Shown: positions 26,265-35,049, counted from the first letter of the stretch. The stretch: 64,000 bases of DNA from Neobacillus sp. OS1-2 (GCF_030915505.1 NZ_CP133265.1:4368001-4432000); one strand, 5' to 3'. A program made the numbers and translations. The notes: generated by a model not told the origin, from the sequence alone.

Positions 26265-26978
26265 TTAGTGTACTCTTCTCGCAAAGTCGACGAAACGAAA
26301 TTTATCGGGCCTATGACGTGATTCTGTGTATTGGAAGAGAGTGGCGTCATCTAAATAAACATAATTTTTGATGACAACCACATTATGAAAGCCTTCAAGA
26401 TCCAACAATGCACGGTCTTCCGAAGTAGGCTCGTCCACAATAATTTCCTTTTTTGCAAAGCTTATCGTTAAGTTTAATTCATTTTCAAGAAAGTGATAAA
26501 TGGAGTCGGCGCAGATTTCTTCGGTTAACGAAGGGACGTATTTGTGACTTAAAAAATCTTTATCCAAAATAATTTTTTCACCGCCCATTTCACGCGTGCG
26601 TACAACCTTCCAGACCAGATCCTTGCTCCCTAACTGAAGCTGCTGCCTGATAAAGCCATCGGGCTTGATTAGCGATAATTCATTGACCATCGTTTTCGGC
26701 TTCTTGCCCATTTTACTTGCCAGTTCTTTGAAGCTGACTAAGCCGGAAACAGGAAAATCAAATTTACTGATGTCGATGACAATCGAACCTTTTCCTCTAA
26801 CTTTTTGTATATAGCCATTTTGAGAGAGCAGATTTAACGCTTTTCGAATTGTTTCCCTTGAGGTATCGTATTGGTCTTTTAATTCGTTCTCAGAGGGGAG
26901 GAGCGTCTGTGGCGGGATCTCGCCGCTTTTAATTTGCTCGACTATAGAGTTATAAATAGTAAGGTATTTGTTTGTCAT
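26265..26978 (-). CDS. treR: Trehalose operon repressor TreR (GntR/HutC family)
   Basis: TreR represses the trehalose operon and is relieved by trehalose 6-phosphate. The 238-residue protein has an N-terminal winged helix (LPSENELKDQYDTSRETIRKAL near residue 28, then NGYIQKVRGKGS) and a UTRA effector domain beginning about residue 85 (VSGLVSFKELASKMG), ending FRFVDFARR as in B. subtilis TreR, which is also 238 residues. I choose ATG 26978 after GGAGATG; ATG 26996 overlaps the treA stop. Its operators lie before treP. Confidence 0.95.
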   Translation of the reverse strand: MTNKYLTIYNSIVEQIKSGEIPPQTLLPSENELKDQYDTSRETIRKALNLLSQNGYIQKVRGKGSIVIDISKFDFPVSGLVSFKELASKMGKKPKTMVNELSLIKPDGFIRQQLQLGSKDLVWKVVRTREMGGEKIILDKDFLSHKYVPSLTEEICADSIYHFLENELNLTISFAKKEIIVDEPTSEDRALLDLEGFHNVVVIKNYVYLDDATLFQYTESRHRPDKFRFVDFARRVH

Positions 26979-26992
26979 AGAGACATCTCCGT

Positions 26993-28660
26993 TCATTTTT
27001 TCAAGTGGTACACGATGGACTCATACGGCCGCAGCAGAATTTCGCTACCGAGCGGGGCCGAATCCTTATAGTTAGAGAGTAACATCTCACTCGTATAGCC
27101 AGCAAGGTTTAAATGAGCAGGGAGGGTAAATGGCGTCTCCTTGCCATAAAAATTATTGATGACTAGTAATTTTTCCGATTCGGTTGTTCTCATAAAGGCA
27201 AAGATTTCTTTATCCTGTTCTAAAATACGCTCGAAATCACCATCAGTCACAACAGGAACACGTTTTCTTAAGTGAATTAACTTTTGGTAATGATAGAAAA
27301 TAGAATTCTGATCTTGTATGGCTTTGTCCGCATTAATCACTTGATAGTTTTCTGCCGTTTGAATCCAAGGGGTTCCAGACGTGAAACCCGCGTTTTTACT
27401 AGCATTCCACTGTACAGGTGTTCTTGAATTGTCCCGCGATTTTTGCTTAAGAATGTCAATAATCGCTTGTTCCTCCAGACCTTCCTGTTGTTTGATTTTA
27501 TAAACATTCAAGGACTCAACATCACGATACTCATCAATGGAGGTAAATTTCGGATTGGTCATTCCGAATTCTTCTCCTTGATAAATAAATGGGGTACCCT
27601 GCATCATATGGAGGGCTGTTGCGAGCATTTTTGCCGATTCCATATGATACTTTCCATCATCACCAAAACGAGATACCACTCGCGGCTGGTCATGATTACA
27701 CCAAAAAAGGGCGTTCCAGCCGCCGCCTTGAATCATTTCAACCTGCCAGTTTGACAGTATGTCTTTCAATGCCTGGAAATCAAAATTCGCTATTGTCCAT
27801 TTATCACCATTTGGATAATCAACCTTCAAGTGATGAAAACTGAACGTCATATTTAATTCTTCTTGCTCCGGGTTGGTATAGCGAATGCAATTATCAATGG
27901 AGGTAGAGGACATTTCACCAACCGTCATAATGTCATAGTGTGCAAAGACCTTTTCATTCATTTCATGTAAAAATTCATGGATTCTCGGGCCGTCTGTATA
28001 AAATTTGCGTCCGTCACTGTCATCCTGAAGGAACTGCTGGTCTTTTGAAATTAAATTAATGACGTCTAACCGGAAACCATCAACACCTTTTTTAAGCCAA
28101 AAGTGCATCATTGCATATAAAGCCGCGCGGACCTTTTCATTTTCCCAATTTAAATCTGCCTGGGTCACATCGAACAAATGCAGATAATATTGCTCTGTTG
28201 TTTCATCGTACTCCCATGCAGAGCCGCCAAATTTGGATGCCCAATTTGTTGGTGCTTCACCGTTTTTCCCATCTTTCCAAATATAAAAATCACGATAGGG
28301 ATTATCCTTAGAAGACTTCGCTTGTTTGAACCATTCATGCTCGGTAGAGGTATGGTTAATCACGATATCCATAATGATTTTTATACCACGTTTGTGTGCT
28401 TCATCTAAAAGCTGATCGAAGTCTTCCATTGTTCCATAATCTTCATGAATCGTATAATAATTGCTTATATCATAGCCATTATCACATTGTGGAGATTGAT
28501 AAATCGGAGTGAGCCAAAGGACATCCACGCCTAGTTCGTTTAAATAGTCTAGTTTTTCAATAATTCCTTGGAGATCGCCAATACCGTTTCCAGTTGTATC
28601 ATTGAAGCTCTTTGGATAGATTTGATAAACGACTGCTTTTTTCCACCAAGTTGTTGACAT
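26993..28660 (-). CDS. treA: Alpha,alpha-phosphotrehalase (trehalose-6-phosphate hydrolase)
   Basis: Cytoplasmic GH13 enzyme that splits trehalose 6-phosphate, delivered by TreP, into glucose and glucose 6-phosphate. The 555-residue protein has the GH13 motifs in order: DIVINHTS near residue 97, DGFRLDVINLIS near 193 (nucleophile Asp), the acid Glu in VGEMSS and CNHDQPRVVSRFGD near 320. The start is ATG 28660 with AGGTG seven bases upstream; a TTG three codons earlier is not needed. Preceded by an intrinsic hairpin that separates it from treP and followed directly by treR. Confidence 0.97.
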   Translation of the reverse strand: MSTTWWKKAVVYQIYPKSFNDTTGNGIGDLQGIIEKLDYLNELGVDVLWLTPIYQSPQCDNGYDISNYYTIHEDYGTMEDFDQLLDEAHKRGIKIIMDIVINHTSTEHEWFKQAKSSKDNPYRDFYIWKDGKNGEAPTNWASKFGGSAWEYDETTEQYYLHLFDVTQADLNWENEKVRAALYAMMHFWLKKGVDGFRLDVINLISKDQQFLQDDSDGRKFYTDGPRIHEFLHEMNEKVFAHYDIMTVGEMSSTSIDNCIRYTNPEQEELNMTFSFHHLKVDYPNGDKWTIANFDFQALKDILSNWQVEMIQGGGWNALFWCNHDQPRVVSRFGDDGKYHMESAKMLATALHMMQGTPFIYQGEEFGMTNPKFTSIDEYRDVESLNVYKIKQQEGLEEQAIIDILKQKSRDNSRTPVQWNASKNAGFTSGTPWIQTAENYQVINADKAIQDQNSIFYHYQKLIHLRKRVPVVTDGDFERILEQDKEIFAFMRTTESEKLLVINNFYGKETPFTLPAHLNLAGYTSEMLLSNYKDSAPLGSEILLRPYESIVYHLKK

Positions 28661-28700
28661 ATCAAACACCTGCCTAAATATAATGAGTTTTCTAAAGTGG

Positions 28701-28726
28701 AAAAAGAGGGAGTTGGTCTCCCTCCT
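28701..28726 (-). terminator. Internal terminator between treP and treA
   Basis: On the minus strand GAGGGAG/CTCCCTC (complement of 28718-28724 and 28706-28712) with a five-base loop is followed by TTTTT. It could reduce treA/treR transcription relative to treP. Confidence 0.75.
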
Positions 28727-28741
28727 TTATGGAGTGTAACG

Positions 28742-30166
28742 TTATTTTTTAAAAGTTACCTTTTTTACACCAGTTTTTGCAAAGATATTCGTTAATATGA
28801 ATGGAACCACAATCGCAATCAACATGCAGATGGCAAACATCACCATATATTTAGGCTGAATCGAAAGAATCCCAGGAAGACCACCGACACCAATCGAGTT
28901 AGCCATGACACCACTTGCTACAGATACAACGCCTGCAATCATGGATCCGATCATCGCGGCTAAGAAAGGGAAGCCATATTTTAAGTTAATCCCGAACATC
29001 GCCGGCTCTGTTACACCTAAGTAACAAGAGATGGCTGCAGGGATCGAAACCTGCTTTTCTTCTTCGTCCTTCCGGTTGATAAAAATCATCGCAAGGACGG
29101 CCGAACCTTGGGCAATATTCGATAAAGCAATCATCGGCCAGAGGTTTGTTCCACCGAGCTCACTCATCAATTGAAGGTCAATCGCATTTGTCATATGGTG
29201 TAATCCCGTAATAACAAGCGGAGCATAGGCAAAGCCAAAGATGGCAGCAAATAACCAACCAAATGCAGAAGTTAAGCTAGAATAAACGACATGAGAAATT
29301 CCGGAACCAATCGACCAGCCAATCGGGCCCAAAATAGTGTGGGCAATTAATACAGTTGGAACTAACGCTAAAAACGGAACAACAATCATCGAAATAGAAT
29401 TTGGCACAATTTTACGTAATCTGGTTTCCAGGAACCCTAATACCAGTCCTGCTAAAATAGCGGGGATAACTTGTGCTTGATAACCAATCATCTTAATGTG
29501 GGCAAAGCCAAAATCCCAGGTCGGAATTTCTTTTGCGTTTGCTACACCGTATGCGTTTAATAATTGCGGTGAAACCAAGGTAATACCAAGAACAATACCT
29601 AGAATTTGCGATGCGCCCATTTTCTTGGCAACAGACCAGGTGATCCCGACAGGAAGGAAGTGGAATATCGCTTCACCAATCAGCCATAGAAATGAATGGA
29701 CACCGGCCCAGAACTGAGAAACTTCAATGATCGTCTTAGTTCCATCATCCAATAATTTAATGTCACCGATTACATTTCGGAAACCAAGGATTAACCCCCC
29801 GACAACAAGAGCAGGAATTAACGGGGTGAAAATTTCCGCTAGATGCCCCATCATTCGCTGGATCCAGTTCTGATTTTGCTTGGCTGCCACTTTTGCTTCT
29901 TCTTTTGAAGTGCCGTCTACACCGGCAATTTTAACAAATTCATTGTAAAAGCTGGAGACTTCGTTTCCGATAATGACTTGGAATTGACCAGCTTGGGTAA
30001 ATGTACCTTTTACAAGTTTAATGGATTCGATTTCTTTCATATTGGCTTTGGATGGATCGTTTAAAACAAACCGCATTCTGGTTACACAATGCGTAACAGC
30101 TGCGATATTTTCTTTACCGCCAATGTGTTCTAGGAGCTGTTTTGATGGATCAGTGTACTTGGTCAT
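28742..30166 (-). CDS. treP: Trehalose PTS permease EIIBC (TreP)
   Basis: TreP imports trehalose and phosphorylates it to trehalose 6-phosphate. The 474-residue protein has an N-terminal EIIB domain (phosphocysteine in AAVTHCVTRMRF near residue 27), a linker rich in Lys and Ala, and a ten-helix EIIC domain from about residue 110, with GVTEPAMFGINLKYGFP, the sugar-site motif, near residue 385. There is no EIIA domain, so it must borrow EIIA from another system, as in B. subtilis. The start is ATG 30166 after GGGGGAAAG. It leads the operon and is controlled by TreR and a cre site upstream. Confidence 0.96.
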   Translation of the reverse strand: MTKYTDPSKQLLEHIGGKENIAAVTHCVTRMRFVLNDPSKANMKEIESIKLVKGTFTQAGQFQVIIGNEVSSFYNEFVKIAGVDGTSKEEAKVAAKQNQNWIQRMMGHLAEIFTPLIPALVVGGLILGFRNVIGDIKLLDDGTKTIIEVSQFWAGVHSFLWLIGEAIFHFLPVGITWSVAKKMGASQILGIVLGITLVSPQLLNAYGVANAKEIPTWDFGFAHIKMIGYQAQVIPAILAGLVLGFLETRLRKIVPNSISMIVVPFLALVPTVLIAHTILGPIGWSIGSGISHVVYSSLTSAFGWLFAAIFGFAYAPLVITGLHHMTNAIDLQLMSELGGTNLWPMIALSNIAQGSAVLAMIFINRKDEEEKQVSIPAAISCYLGVTEPAMFGINLKYGFPFLAAMIGSMIAGVVSVASGVMANSIGVGGLPGILSIQPKYMVMFAICMLIAIVVPFILTNIFAKTGVKKVTFKK

Positions 30167-30215
30167 TTTTCTTTCCCCCTGTAAGATAGGATCACTCCCG
30201 GTTTTTTATCTACAT

Positions 30216-30230
30216 CTTTATATACAAGTA
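30216..30230. promoter_or_regulatory. TreR operator-like site 1
   Basis: CTTTATATACAAGTA, one base off the CTTGTATATACAAG palindrome found perfectly at 30259; closest to the treP start. Confidence 0.6.
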
Positions 30231-30231
30231 T

Positions 30232-30245
30232 TGTGCGCGTTTTCA
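30232..30245 (-). promoter_or_regulatory. CcpA cre site in the tre leader
   Basis: Minus-strand TGAAAACGCGCACA matches TGWNANCGNTNWCA with one mismatch and sits between two TreR operators, downstream of the promoter, where CcpA would block elongation. Carbon catabolite repression of trehalose use is expected. Confidence 0.65.
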
Positions 30246-30258
30246 TAAAATGCATTAG

Positions 30259-30272
30259 CTTGTATATACAAG
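30259..30272. promoter_or_regulatory. TreR operator site 2 (perfect palindrome)
   Basis: CTTGTATATACAAG, a perfect 14-base palindrome of the known TreR type, between the promoter and treP. Confidence 0.8.
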
Positions 30273-30288
30273 TTTTGTTTACGGTTTC

Positions 30289-30317
30289 ATTTTAACTTGT
30301 ATATACATGTAAGTCAA
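30289..30317 (-). promoter_or_regulatory. tre operon promoter overlapped by TreR operator 3
   Basis: On the minus strand TTGACT (complement of 30312-30317), exactly 17 bases, TAAAAT (complement of 30289-30294). The spacer contains an imperfect operator CTTGTATATACATG (30296-30309), so TreR binding would exclude RNA polymerase. Confidence 0.75.
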
Positions 30318-30418
30318 CCAGAAATTTTGGTTGATTCATAGATGTTTTCTTAGGTGGTAAAAATTGAAAGGAATCCTATGCCATTTGAACTACTTTTACC
30401 CTTTACAGCATTAAATTG

Positions 30419-30553
30419 TTGAATGAATATTTTGATAATGGTAAACTAAACTTGTTTAAATTCTTCTGAGTTTAGACCTCCTAATTTGAGGACTTAGTCT
30501 AGACCACTAAGTACTCGCTTGGACCTTTGAATTTTATTCAAAGGTTCTTTTTT
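30419..30553 (+). ncRNA. Candidate orphan small RNA with own promoter and terminator
   Basis: On the plus strand, TTGAAT (30419-30424), 17 bases and TAAACT (30442-30447) would start a transcript near 30454. It then contains a CCTC/GAGG hairpin (30477-30491), a CTTAGT/ACTAAG hairpin (30493-30511), and an intrinsic terminator CCTTTGAA/TTCAAAGG (30524-30544) with T-rich tail to 30553. There is no start codon with a ribosome site, and every gene for several kb around is on the other strand, so the terminator has no coding gene to serve. A ~100-base RNA is proposed; no known family recognised. Confidence 0.45.
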
Positions 30554-30554
30554 A

Positions 30555-30588
30555 TCCATAAGAAAAGAAGGCCTTTTTTTGGGCCTCC
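30555..30588 (-). terminator. Terminator after the M14 peptidase gene
   Basis: Minus-strand GGAGGCC/GGCCTTC around an A-rich loop, followed by TTTTCTT. Confidence 0.7.
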
Positions 30589-30600
30589 ACTTCAAATCAT

Positions 30601-31791
30601 TCACATATATAGACCAGCCAGAAATATTCCCAGTGTTTTTTGATAGATTTCATCAAATTGTGAGAGGGGAAGGGGATTGACACCTAGGCCAATCTCAACT
30701 GTGAATCCAGGCCGATGCCAATCCTGGATAAACCAATCTTTATAGCCTGCATAGCTTTCAATCGTTTTGACAGCTTCGTAGCCGCTGACTCTGCTGAACT
30801 CTTTGACGATCACTTCTGATTCCGGAGGTTCAGCATTTTCAAACCCCCAGTAGATCACTTCGCCTTGCGTATGAAAGGCAATTACTCGTGCAAAGTCTCG
30901 CTTTTTTGTTAATTCTGCCATGGCAATGGCTTCGGGCTCGGATAAGGGCTTTTCTCCTCCATAATCTCTAGGACCGGGCTTATCGGGATTCCTAGCCTTC
31001 TCTAATTCCCAGCGAGCAGGGAATTGATCGTTAAGGTCAACACCCCTAATATTTGCCTTCCATCCAGAAAAATCCCTGCTGCCTTTATTGTATTCAACTA
31101 CTTTCTGCTTCCATGTATCATTTGCAGGCGGTCCATGCAAAACGAGATCGACTCCATCTGGATTTACCATTGGTACAATGGATAGTGCGCTTTGTTGGTA
31201 TAAACGGGAAGTGGAGACACCGCGGATGGGGTTTTGATTTGTTAGAGATAGTAAATAGTCATTTAAAAATGTCATGATCACTGGTGTGGTAATCCATTCA
31301 TTGGCATGAAATGATCCGTTATAATGGACCTTTTTCCCACCATTACCGATACGGATTTCTGGAATGTTTTTCCCCAGAACCGTATTTCCAATTGAGGGGG
31401 ACTGTAAAAATGGGTAAACACCTTGTAATCTTTTAATATCATTCATCAGTAGCTTGTAATCATAGGTTTGCCCGCCATTCACTAATCTCCAGGTAATTCG
31501 TAAGGGGATTTTGATTGTTTGGCCAACCATTAGTTGATCTGGATTTATAGTAGGGTTCACTAAAAGAAGGGCTTCGAGCGGAAGATTACGATTTTGAGCA
31601 AGTTTCCACAAGGAGTCCCCTTTACGAATCTGGTATTCTTGGGCAACAAAACCAGGAATCCTGACTCGCTGACCAATTGAGAGATTGTTCACTTGAATAT
31701 CCCGATTTGAATCATGTATTAACTGTAAATTGATTTTAAAAAACTGGCTATAATGCCATAACGAATCCCCTTTTCTAACAAAGATATCCAT
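30601..31791 (-). CDS. LysM-M14 peptidase (gamma-D-glutamyl-diamino acid endopeptidase I type)
   Basis: Cuts the gamma-D-Glu-diaminopimelate bond in peptidoglycan peptides; related to B. subtilis YqgT and Lysinibacillus endopeptidase I. The 396-residue protein has two LysM repeats (residues 3-46 and 52-95, both with KGDSLW) and an M14 carboxypeptidase domain from about 107. Zinc ligands are H162 and E165 (FHANEW) and H307 (IAFHTQG); the catalytic glutamate is E366 (FTVEIGLG). There is no signal peptide, as in the sporulation-time homologs that act inside the mother cell or on spores. AGGAGGAG precedes ATG 31791. Confidence 0.92.
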   Translation of the reverse strand: MDIFVRKGDSLWHYSQFFKINLQLIHDSNRDIQVNNLSIGQRVRIPGFVAQEYQIRKGDSLWKLAQNRNLPLEALLLVNPTINPDQLMVGQTIKIPLRITWRLVNGGQTYDYKLLMNDIKRLQGVYPFLQSPSIGNTVLGKNIPEIRIGNGGKKVHYNGSFHANEWITTPVIMTFLNDYLLSLTNQNPIRGVSTSRLYQQSALSIVPMVNPDGVDLVLHGPPANDTWKQKVVEYNKGSRDFSGWKANIRGVDLNDQFPARWELEKARNPDKPGPRDYGGEKPLSEPEAIAMAELTKKRDFARVIAFHTQGEVIYWGFENAEPPESEVIVKEFSRVSGYEAVKTIESYAGYKDWFIQDWHRPGFTVEIGLGVNPLPLSQFDEIYQKTLGIFLAGLYM

Positions 31792-31881
31792 TTAGCTCCT
31801 CCTGCTGAATAAAAATAGTTGTTAGTAAAATGTATGCTAAGTAGAATAAAATAGTAGTTCTAATTCGTATTAGCGCTGTTC

Positions 31882-32274
31882 CTAATCTAGGAATCTGTTT
31901 TTCCATTTTGGGGATGGAAGTAGGCAGCTATCCTTTTTTCCAAACCATTTATAGCGGTTTTTAGCTATTACATCATATAGTTTGTCACGAATAAATGGGG
32001 GGATGACCAAGAAAATGGTTGACATTTTCCAAATTCCGTATAATTGTTTAGATACACGAATTGCTGCGCCTGACTTTACATATACCTTTTCTTTCTCAAT
32101 CAACACAAAGCTACTTATGGTCGACTTAAAACCATGTTTTTTTAACAACTCTTGACCAATCTCGCTTTGAAGCGCGGCAAATTTAAATTTTCCTTGCGGA
32201 TCTCTTTTTATAATGAATTGCACACTTCTGTCGCAAAGATTGCATACACCATCAAATAAAATAATCCGTTCCAT
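31882..32274 (-). CDS. DCC family thiol-disulfide oxidoreductase-like protein (YuxK type)
   Basis: A 130-residue DUF393 protein beginning MERIILFDGVCNLCDRS, which holds the family DGVCxLC motif (cysteines 11 and 14) in a thioredoxin-like position. The rest, VQFIIKRDPQGKFKFAALQS and a basic tail, is typical. The family is annotated as thiol-disulfide oxidoreductase from fold and motif only; substrates are unknown. AGGTGATACA precedes ATG 32274. It is divergent from the nitronate monooxygenase gene. Confidence 0.85.
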   Translation of the reverse strand: MERIILFDGVCNLCDRSVQFIIKRDPQGKFKFAALQSEIGQELLKKHGFKSTISSFVLIEKEKVYVKSGAAIRVSKQLYGIWKMSTIFLVIPPFIRDKLYDVIAKNRYKWFGKKDSCLLPSPKWKNRFLD

Positions 32275-32371
32275 TGTATCACCTGCCTTTTAGTTAACAC
32301 TATTAGGATATGTATGGATTCAGAATAGCATAGGATATCTTTCAATAAAAATATGAAAGGCGGAAAATCGC

Positions 32372-33445
32372 ATGTGGAGCAATCGTATAACAAGGTTGTT
32401 TAAAATCCATTATCCCATCATTCAGGCCCCAATGGCAGGAGGCCCAACCACAACAGAATTAGTGGCTGCCGTTTCCAATGAGGGGGGGCTTGGGATGATT
32501 GGGGCGGGGTATATGAGTACTGATCAATTACGAAATCAAATACGTGATAGTAAAACCTTAACGGATAAGCCATTCGGTATCAATTTATTTGTACCCAATC
32601 CATATAATGCAGATAGTGGGAAGCTGAGTTTAGCGAGTTCTTTATTAAAACCGATTAAGGAAAAATTACAGGTCGGGGAGGAAATAGTCCTACCAACCTT
32701 CGAACAAGACCTCATAACTTTTGAGGAGCAATTAACAATAATTATTGAAGAAAGAATTCCAATCTGTTCTTTTACGTTTGGGATCCCTTCACCGGAAGTT
32801 ATAAGAAAACTGAAGGAAAATTCAATTGTTGTGATTGGAACCGCAACAACGGTAGAAGAGGCTATCATGATTGAGAAAGCTGGAATGGATGCGGTTGTCG
32901 TCCAAGGGGCAGAAGCGGGCGGTCATCGGGGTACATTTTATGGTCAGGAGGATCAGGGCTTAATTGGGTTAATGTCACTCATTCCGCAGGCTTTTGATGC
33001 GGTTGAAATTCCACTTATTGCAGCTGGCGGAATCATGGACGGTAGGGGAATCATGGCTGCCAAATGCCTTGGAGCTATGGGGGTTCAAATGGGAACGGCT
33101 TTCCTTGTTTGTAAGGAAAGTGGGGCAAATACTCTTCATAAGGAAGCCATCATGGAGGCAACAGAAGACCGGGTAGTATTAACCAAAGCGTTTTCAGGCA
33201 AAATGGCTCGAGGTTTAAAAAATAGCTTTATAGAAACCATGCGTCGAACTGAAGAAGAACTTCCCGACTATCCGCTGCAAAATGAACTGACGAAAGCAAT
33301 TAGAAAGAGCGCAGCTGTAAAAGGTGCCACTGATTATATGTCCCTATGGTCAGGGCAGAGCCCAAGATTAGCAAAAAAATTAACCGTTCGCGAACTAATG
33401 AATAAGATTATCCTAGAAGTAGAAACATTGCATTCAAAACTTTAA
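32372..33445 (+). CDS. Nitronate monooxygenase (NMO/2-nitropropane dioxygenase)
   Basis: FMN enzymes that oxidise propionate 3-nitronate and similar nitronates. The 357-residue TIM barrel starts with the family N-terminus YPIIQAPMAGGPTTTELVAAVSNEGGLG near residue 13, has the FMN-phosphate segments EAGGHRGTF near residue 180 and LIAAGGIMDGRG near 215, then LGAMGVQMGTAFL. These fit class I NMO. AAAGGCGG precedes ATG 32372. A role in detoxifying nitro compounds is known for characterised members; the natural substrate here is unknown. Confidence 0.9.
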   Translation: MWSNRITRLFKIHYPIIQAPMAGGPTTTELVAAVSNEGGLGMIGAGYMSTDQLRNQIRDSKTLTDKPFGINLFVPNPYNADSGKLSLASSLLKPIKEKLQVGEEIVLPTFEQDLITFEEQLTIIIEERIPICSFTFGIPSPEVIRKLKENSIVVIGTATTVEEAIMIEKAGMDAVVVQGAEAGGHRGTFYGQEDQGLIGLMSLIPQAFDAVEIPLIAAGGIMDGRGIMAAKCLGAMGVQMGTAFLVCKESGANTLHKEAIMEATEDRVVLTKAFSGKMARGLKNSFIETMRRTEEELPDYPLQNELTKAIRKSAAVKGATDYMSLWSGQSPRLAKKLTVRELMNKIILEVETLHSKL

Positions 33446-33452
33446 ACCGCGA

Positions 33453-33498
33453 ACAGTGTCCATCCGGGGCGGACACTGTCCACGAATGGTGCCTGTCA
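33453..33498. repeat. Adjacent intergenic palindromes (REP-like)
   Basis: Two back-to-back palindromes follow the NMO gene: ACAGTGTCC/GGACACTGT (33453-33461 with 33471-33479) and TGGTG-CCTGT-CACCA (33488-33502 region). Neither has a T-run. Their form resembles short interspersed palindromes of Bacillus genomes; only one copy of each is in this window. Confidence 0.4.
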
Positions 33499-33608
33499 CC
33501 AAATTATGTATTTTCATTGTATTTATGTTATTATAAAGGGGATTTGAGAATTTTTTTGTTTGGTAAGTTTATATTTTGCTAATGTACTATTTAAAGGGGA
33601 GGGGTAAA

Positions 33609-34256
33609 GTGGAAAAGGTAATCAAAAAGACTCCCTATTTACTTTTTTTGTTAGTTATTCCGCTTTTAGCTAGTGTGTATCAATTTTTAAATACCCGATC
33701 ACATAAGGCAGTTGATATTTCGACATCGATTGATCAAGCTATTCCTTTTTTACCGATTTTTATTATTCCGTATATTCTTTGGTATGCGTATATCTTCTGT
33801 TATTTAATCTATTTTTGTTTTAAGGATACCAAGGTATATTTAAAGACGTTGTTGTTAATTGTGATTGCCGAACTTATTTGCTTTGTGATTTATTTCTTCT
33901 TCCAAACAACAGTCCCAAGGCCGGTACTTGTCGGTGATCATATCCTAACCCAACTTGTCCAATGGATATACACAAAGGACCGCCCGTTTAATTGTTTCCC
34001 AAGTATTCACGTGCTAACGACCTTTGCGGTCATGCTTGCATCCTTACACATCAAGAATAAACATCTACTAAACACGCTTTTTATCCATTTTTTAGGTTCC
34101 TGCATCATTATTTCGACACTTTTTGTCAAACAGCATGTGATCTTCGATATGATTGGATCCATGTTCCTGGTTACATTTCTTTATGGAATTTCCTTCGAAC
34201 TACTGACCTTCAGGGTGAAGGAAAAGTCAGAAACCGTTTATGTAAAGAACAAATAG
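33609..34256 (+). CDS. PAP2 superfamily membrane phosphatase
   Basis: A 215-residue membrane protein with about six helices and a PAP2-type active site: KDRPFNCFPSIHV near residue 136 (motif CxSxxxxH equivalent, PSIH) and KQHVIFDMIGS near 181 (histidine nucleophile and aspartate). The K-x6-RP motif appears as an earlier TTVPRP. Such enzymes dephosphorylate lipid phosphates or transfer phosphoalcohol head groups. I place the start at GTG 33609, six bases after GGAGG; ATG 33579 upstream lacks a ribosome site. Substrate unknown. Confidence 0.82.
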   Translation: MEKVIKKTPYLLFLLVIPLLASVYQFLNTRSHKAVDISTSIDQAIPFLPIFIIPYILWYAYIFCYLIYFCFKDTKVYLKTLLLIVIAELICFVIYFFFQTTVPRPVLVGDHILTQLVQWIYTKDRPFNCFPSIHVLTTFAVMLASLHIKNKHLLNTLFIHFLGSCIIISTLFVKQHVIFDMIGSMFLVTFLYGISFELLTFRVKEKSETVYVKNK

Positions 34257-34286
34257 CAAAAGAGATTCTGGGAATCTTATCATTTA

Positions 34287-34316
34287 AAAAGAGTGTCCCC
34301 GTGAGACACTCTTTAA
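34287..34316. terminator. Hairpin between convergent PAP2 and CotB-like genes
   Basis: AAAGAGTGTC/GACACTCTTT around CCCGTGA; flanking A and T runs are short, so efficiency is uncertain. Confidence 0.6.
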
Positions 34317-34350
34317 GCTTGTTTAAAAATCGCCCATAAAAATGATAACA

Positions 34351-35019
34351 TTACGTCATATGGACGGTTTTGATATGCTGCAGGTTTATAAAAATGGGTT
34401 CTTCTTTTGCACCGATTAATTCCACAAAATTATTCTTGATTCCTTGGATTTTACCGATCACATTCTCATTTTCGCCGATATTAAAGACAATCAATTCTCC
34501 CATTAACTTTTCAATTTGGACTTCATAGGAACGGGCAAATGTAATATTGCTTGGGTTCACTGGAAGGTTTGCGTTACTTAAACCGTAAGGGCGCTGATTA
34601 TTTGTATAAGGAATTAACCATTTTAAATGATTAAGGGAAATAAACATTGTTTTGTAAATAGGGGAGTAAAAGACAAAGTAGTTATTCATGATGCTAATAA
34701 TATATCCATGCAGTGCTTGGTTACTAGTTACATAGATCTCTGTAAAAATCCCTTTTGCTGACGTTAGGGTTTTCCTTAATGATGTTTCTTCATTATGATT
34801 ATAAATCGGCGTTGGTTCATCATTAAAACTTATCTCGGCGATTTCATCCTTTTTCAAGTATTGCCAGTTTTGGCAATGAATCGTTGGTATATAGAGATAA
34901 TCAGTTCCATTAAAGACTACCCATATATCACTGCCTATATCGACTAACAACCCACTAATGAACTTCTTACCGGATATTTCAATCTTAATGTACTTACCGA
35001 TATTTTCTTTTAGCTTCAT
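34351..35019 (-). CDS. CotB/DUF2642-like spore coat protein (third)
   Basis: A 222-residue protein made of about three Sm-like beta repeats of the kind found in CotB: NIGKYIKIEISGKKFISGLLVDIGSDIWVVFN, then GIFTEIYVTSNQALHGYIISIMNNYFVFYS and MGELIVFNIGENENVIGKIQGIKNNFVELI, each ending in an xxINLxHIK-type strand. It lacks the low-complexity tail of CotB. It follows the two other CotB-type genes and CotH in the same direction, which points to a coat role. AGGATGTGAG precedes ATG 35019. Naming as coat protein is inference from repeats and neighbours. Confidence 0.7.
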   Translation of the reverse strand: MKLKENIGKYIKIEISGKKFISGLLVDIGSDIWVVFNGTDYLYIPTIHCQNWQYLKKDEIAEISFNDEPTPIYNHNEETSLRKTLTSAKGIFTEIYVTSNQALHGYIISIMNNYFVFYSPIYKTMFISLNHLKWLIPYTNNQRPYGLSNANLPVNPSNITFARSYEVQIEKLMGELIVFNIGENENVIGKIQGIKNNFVELIGAKEEPIFINLQHIKTVHMT

Positions 35020-35049
35020 TTACTCACATCCTTTCCTTGGTTTTTCCAT

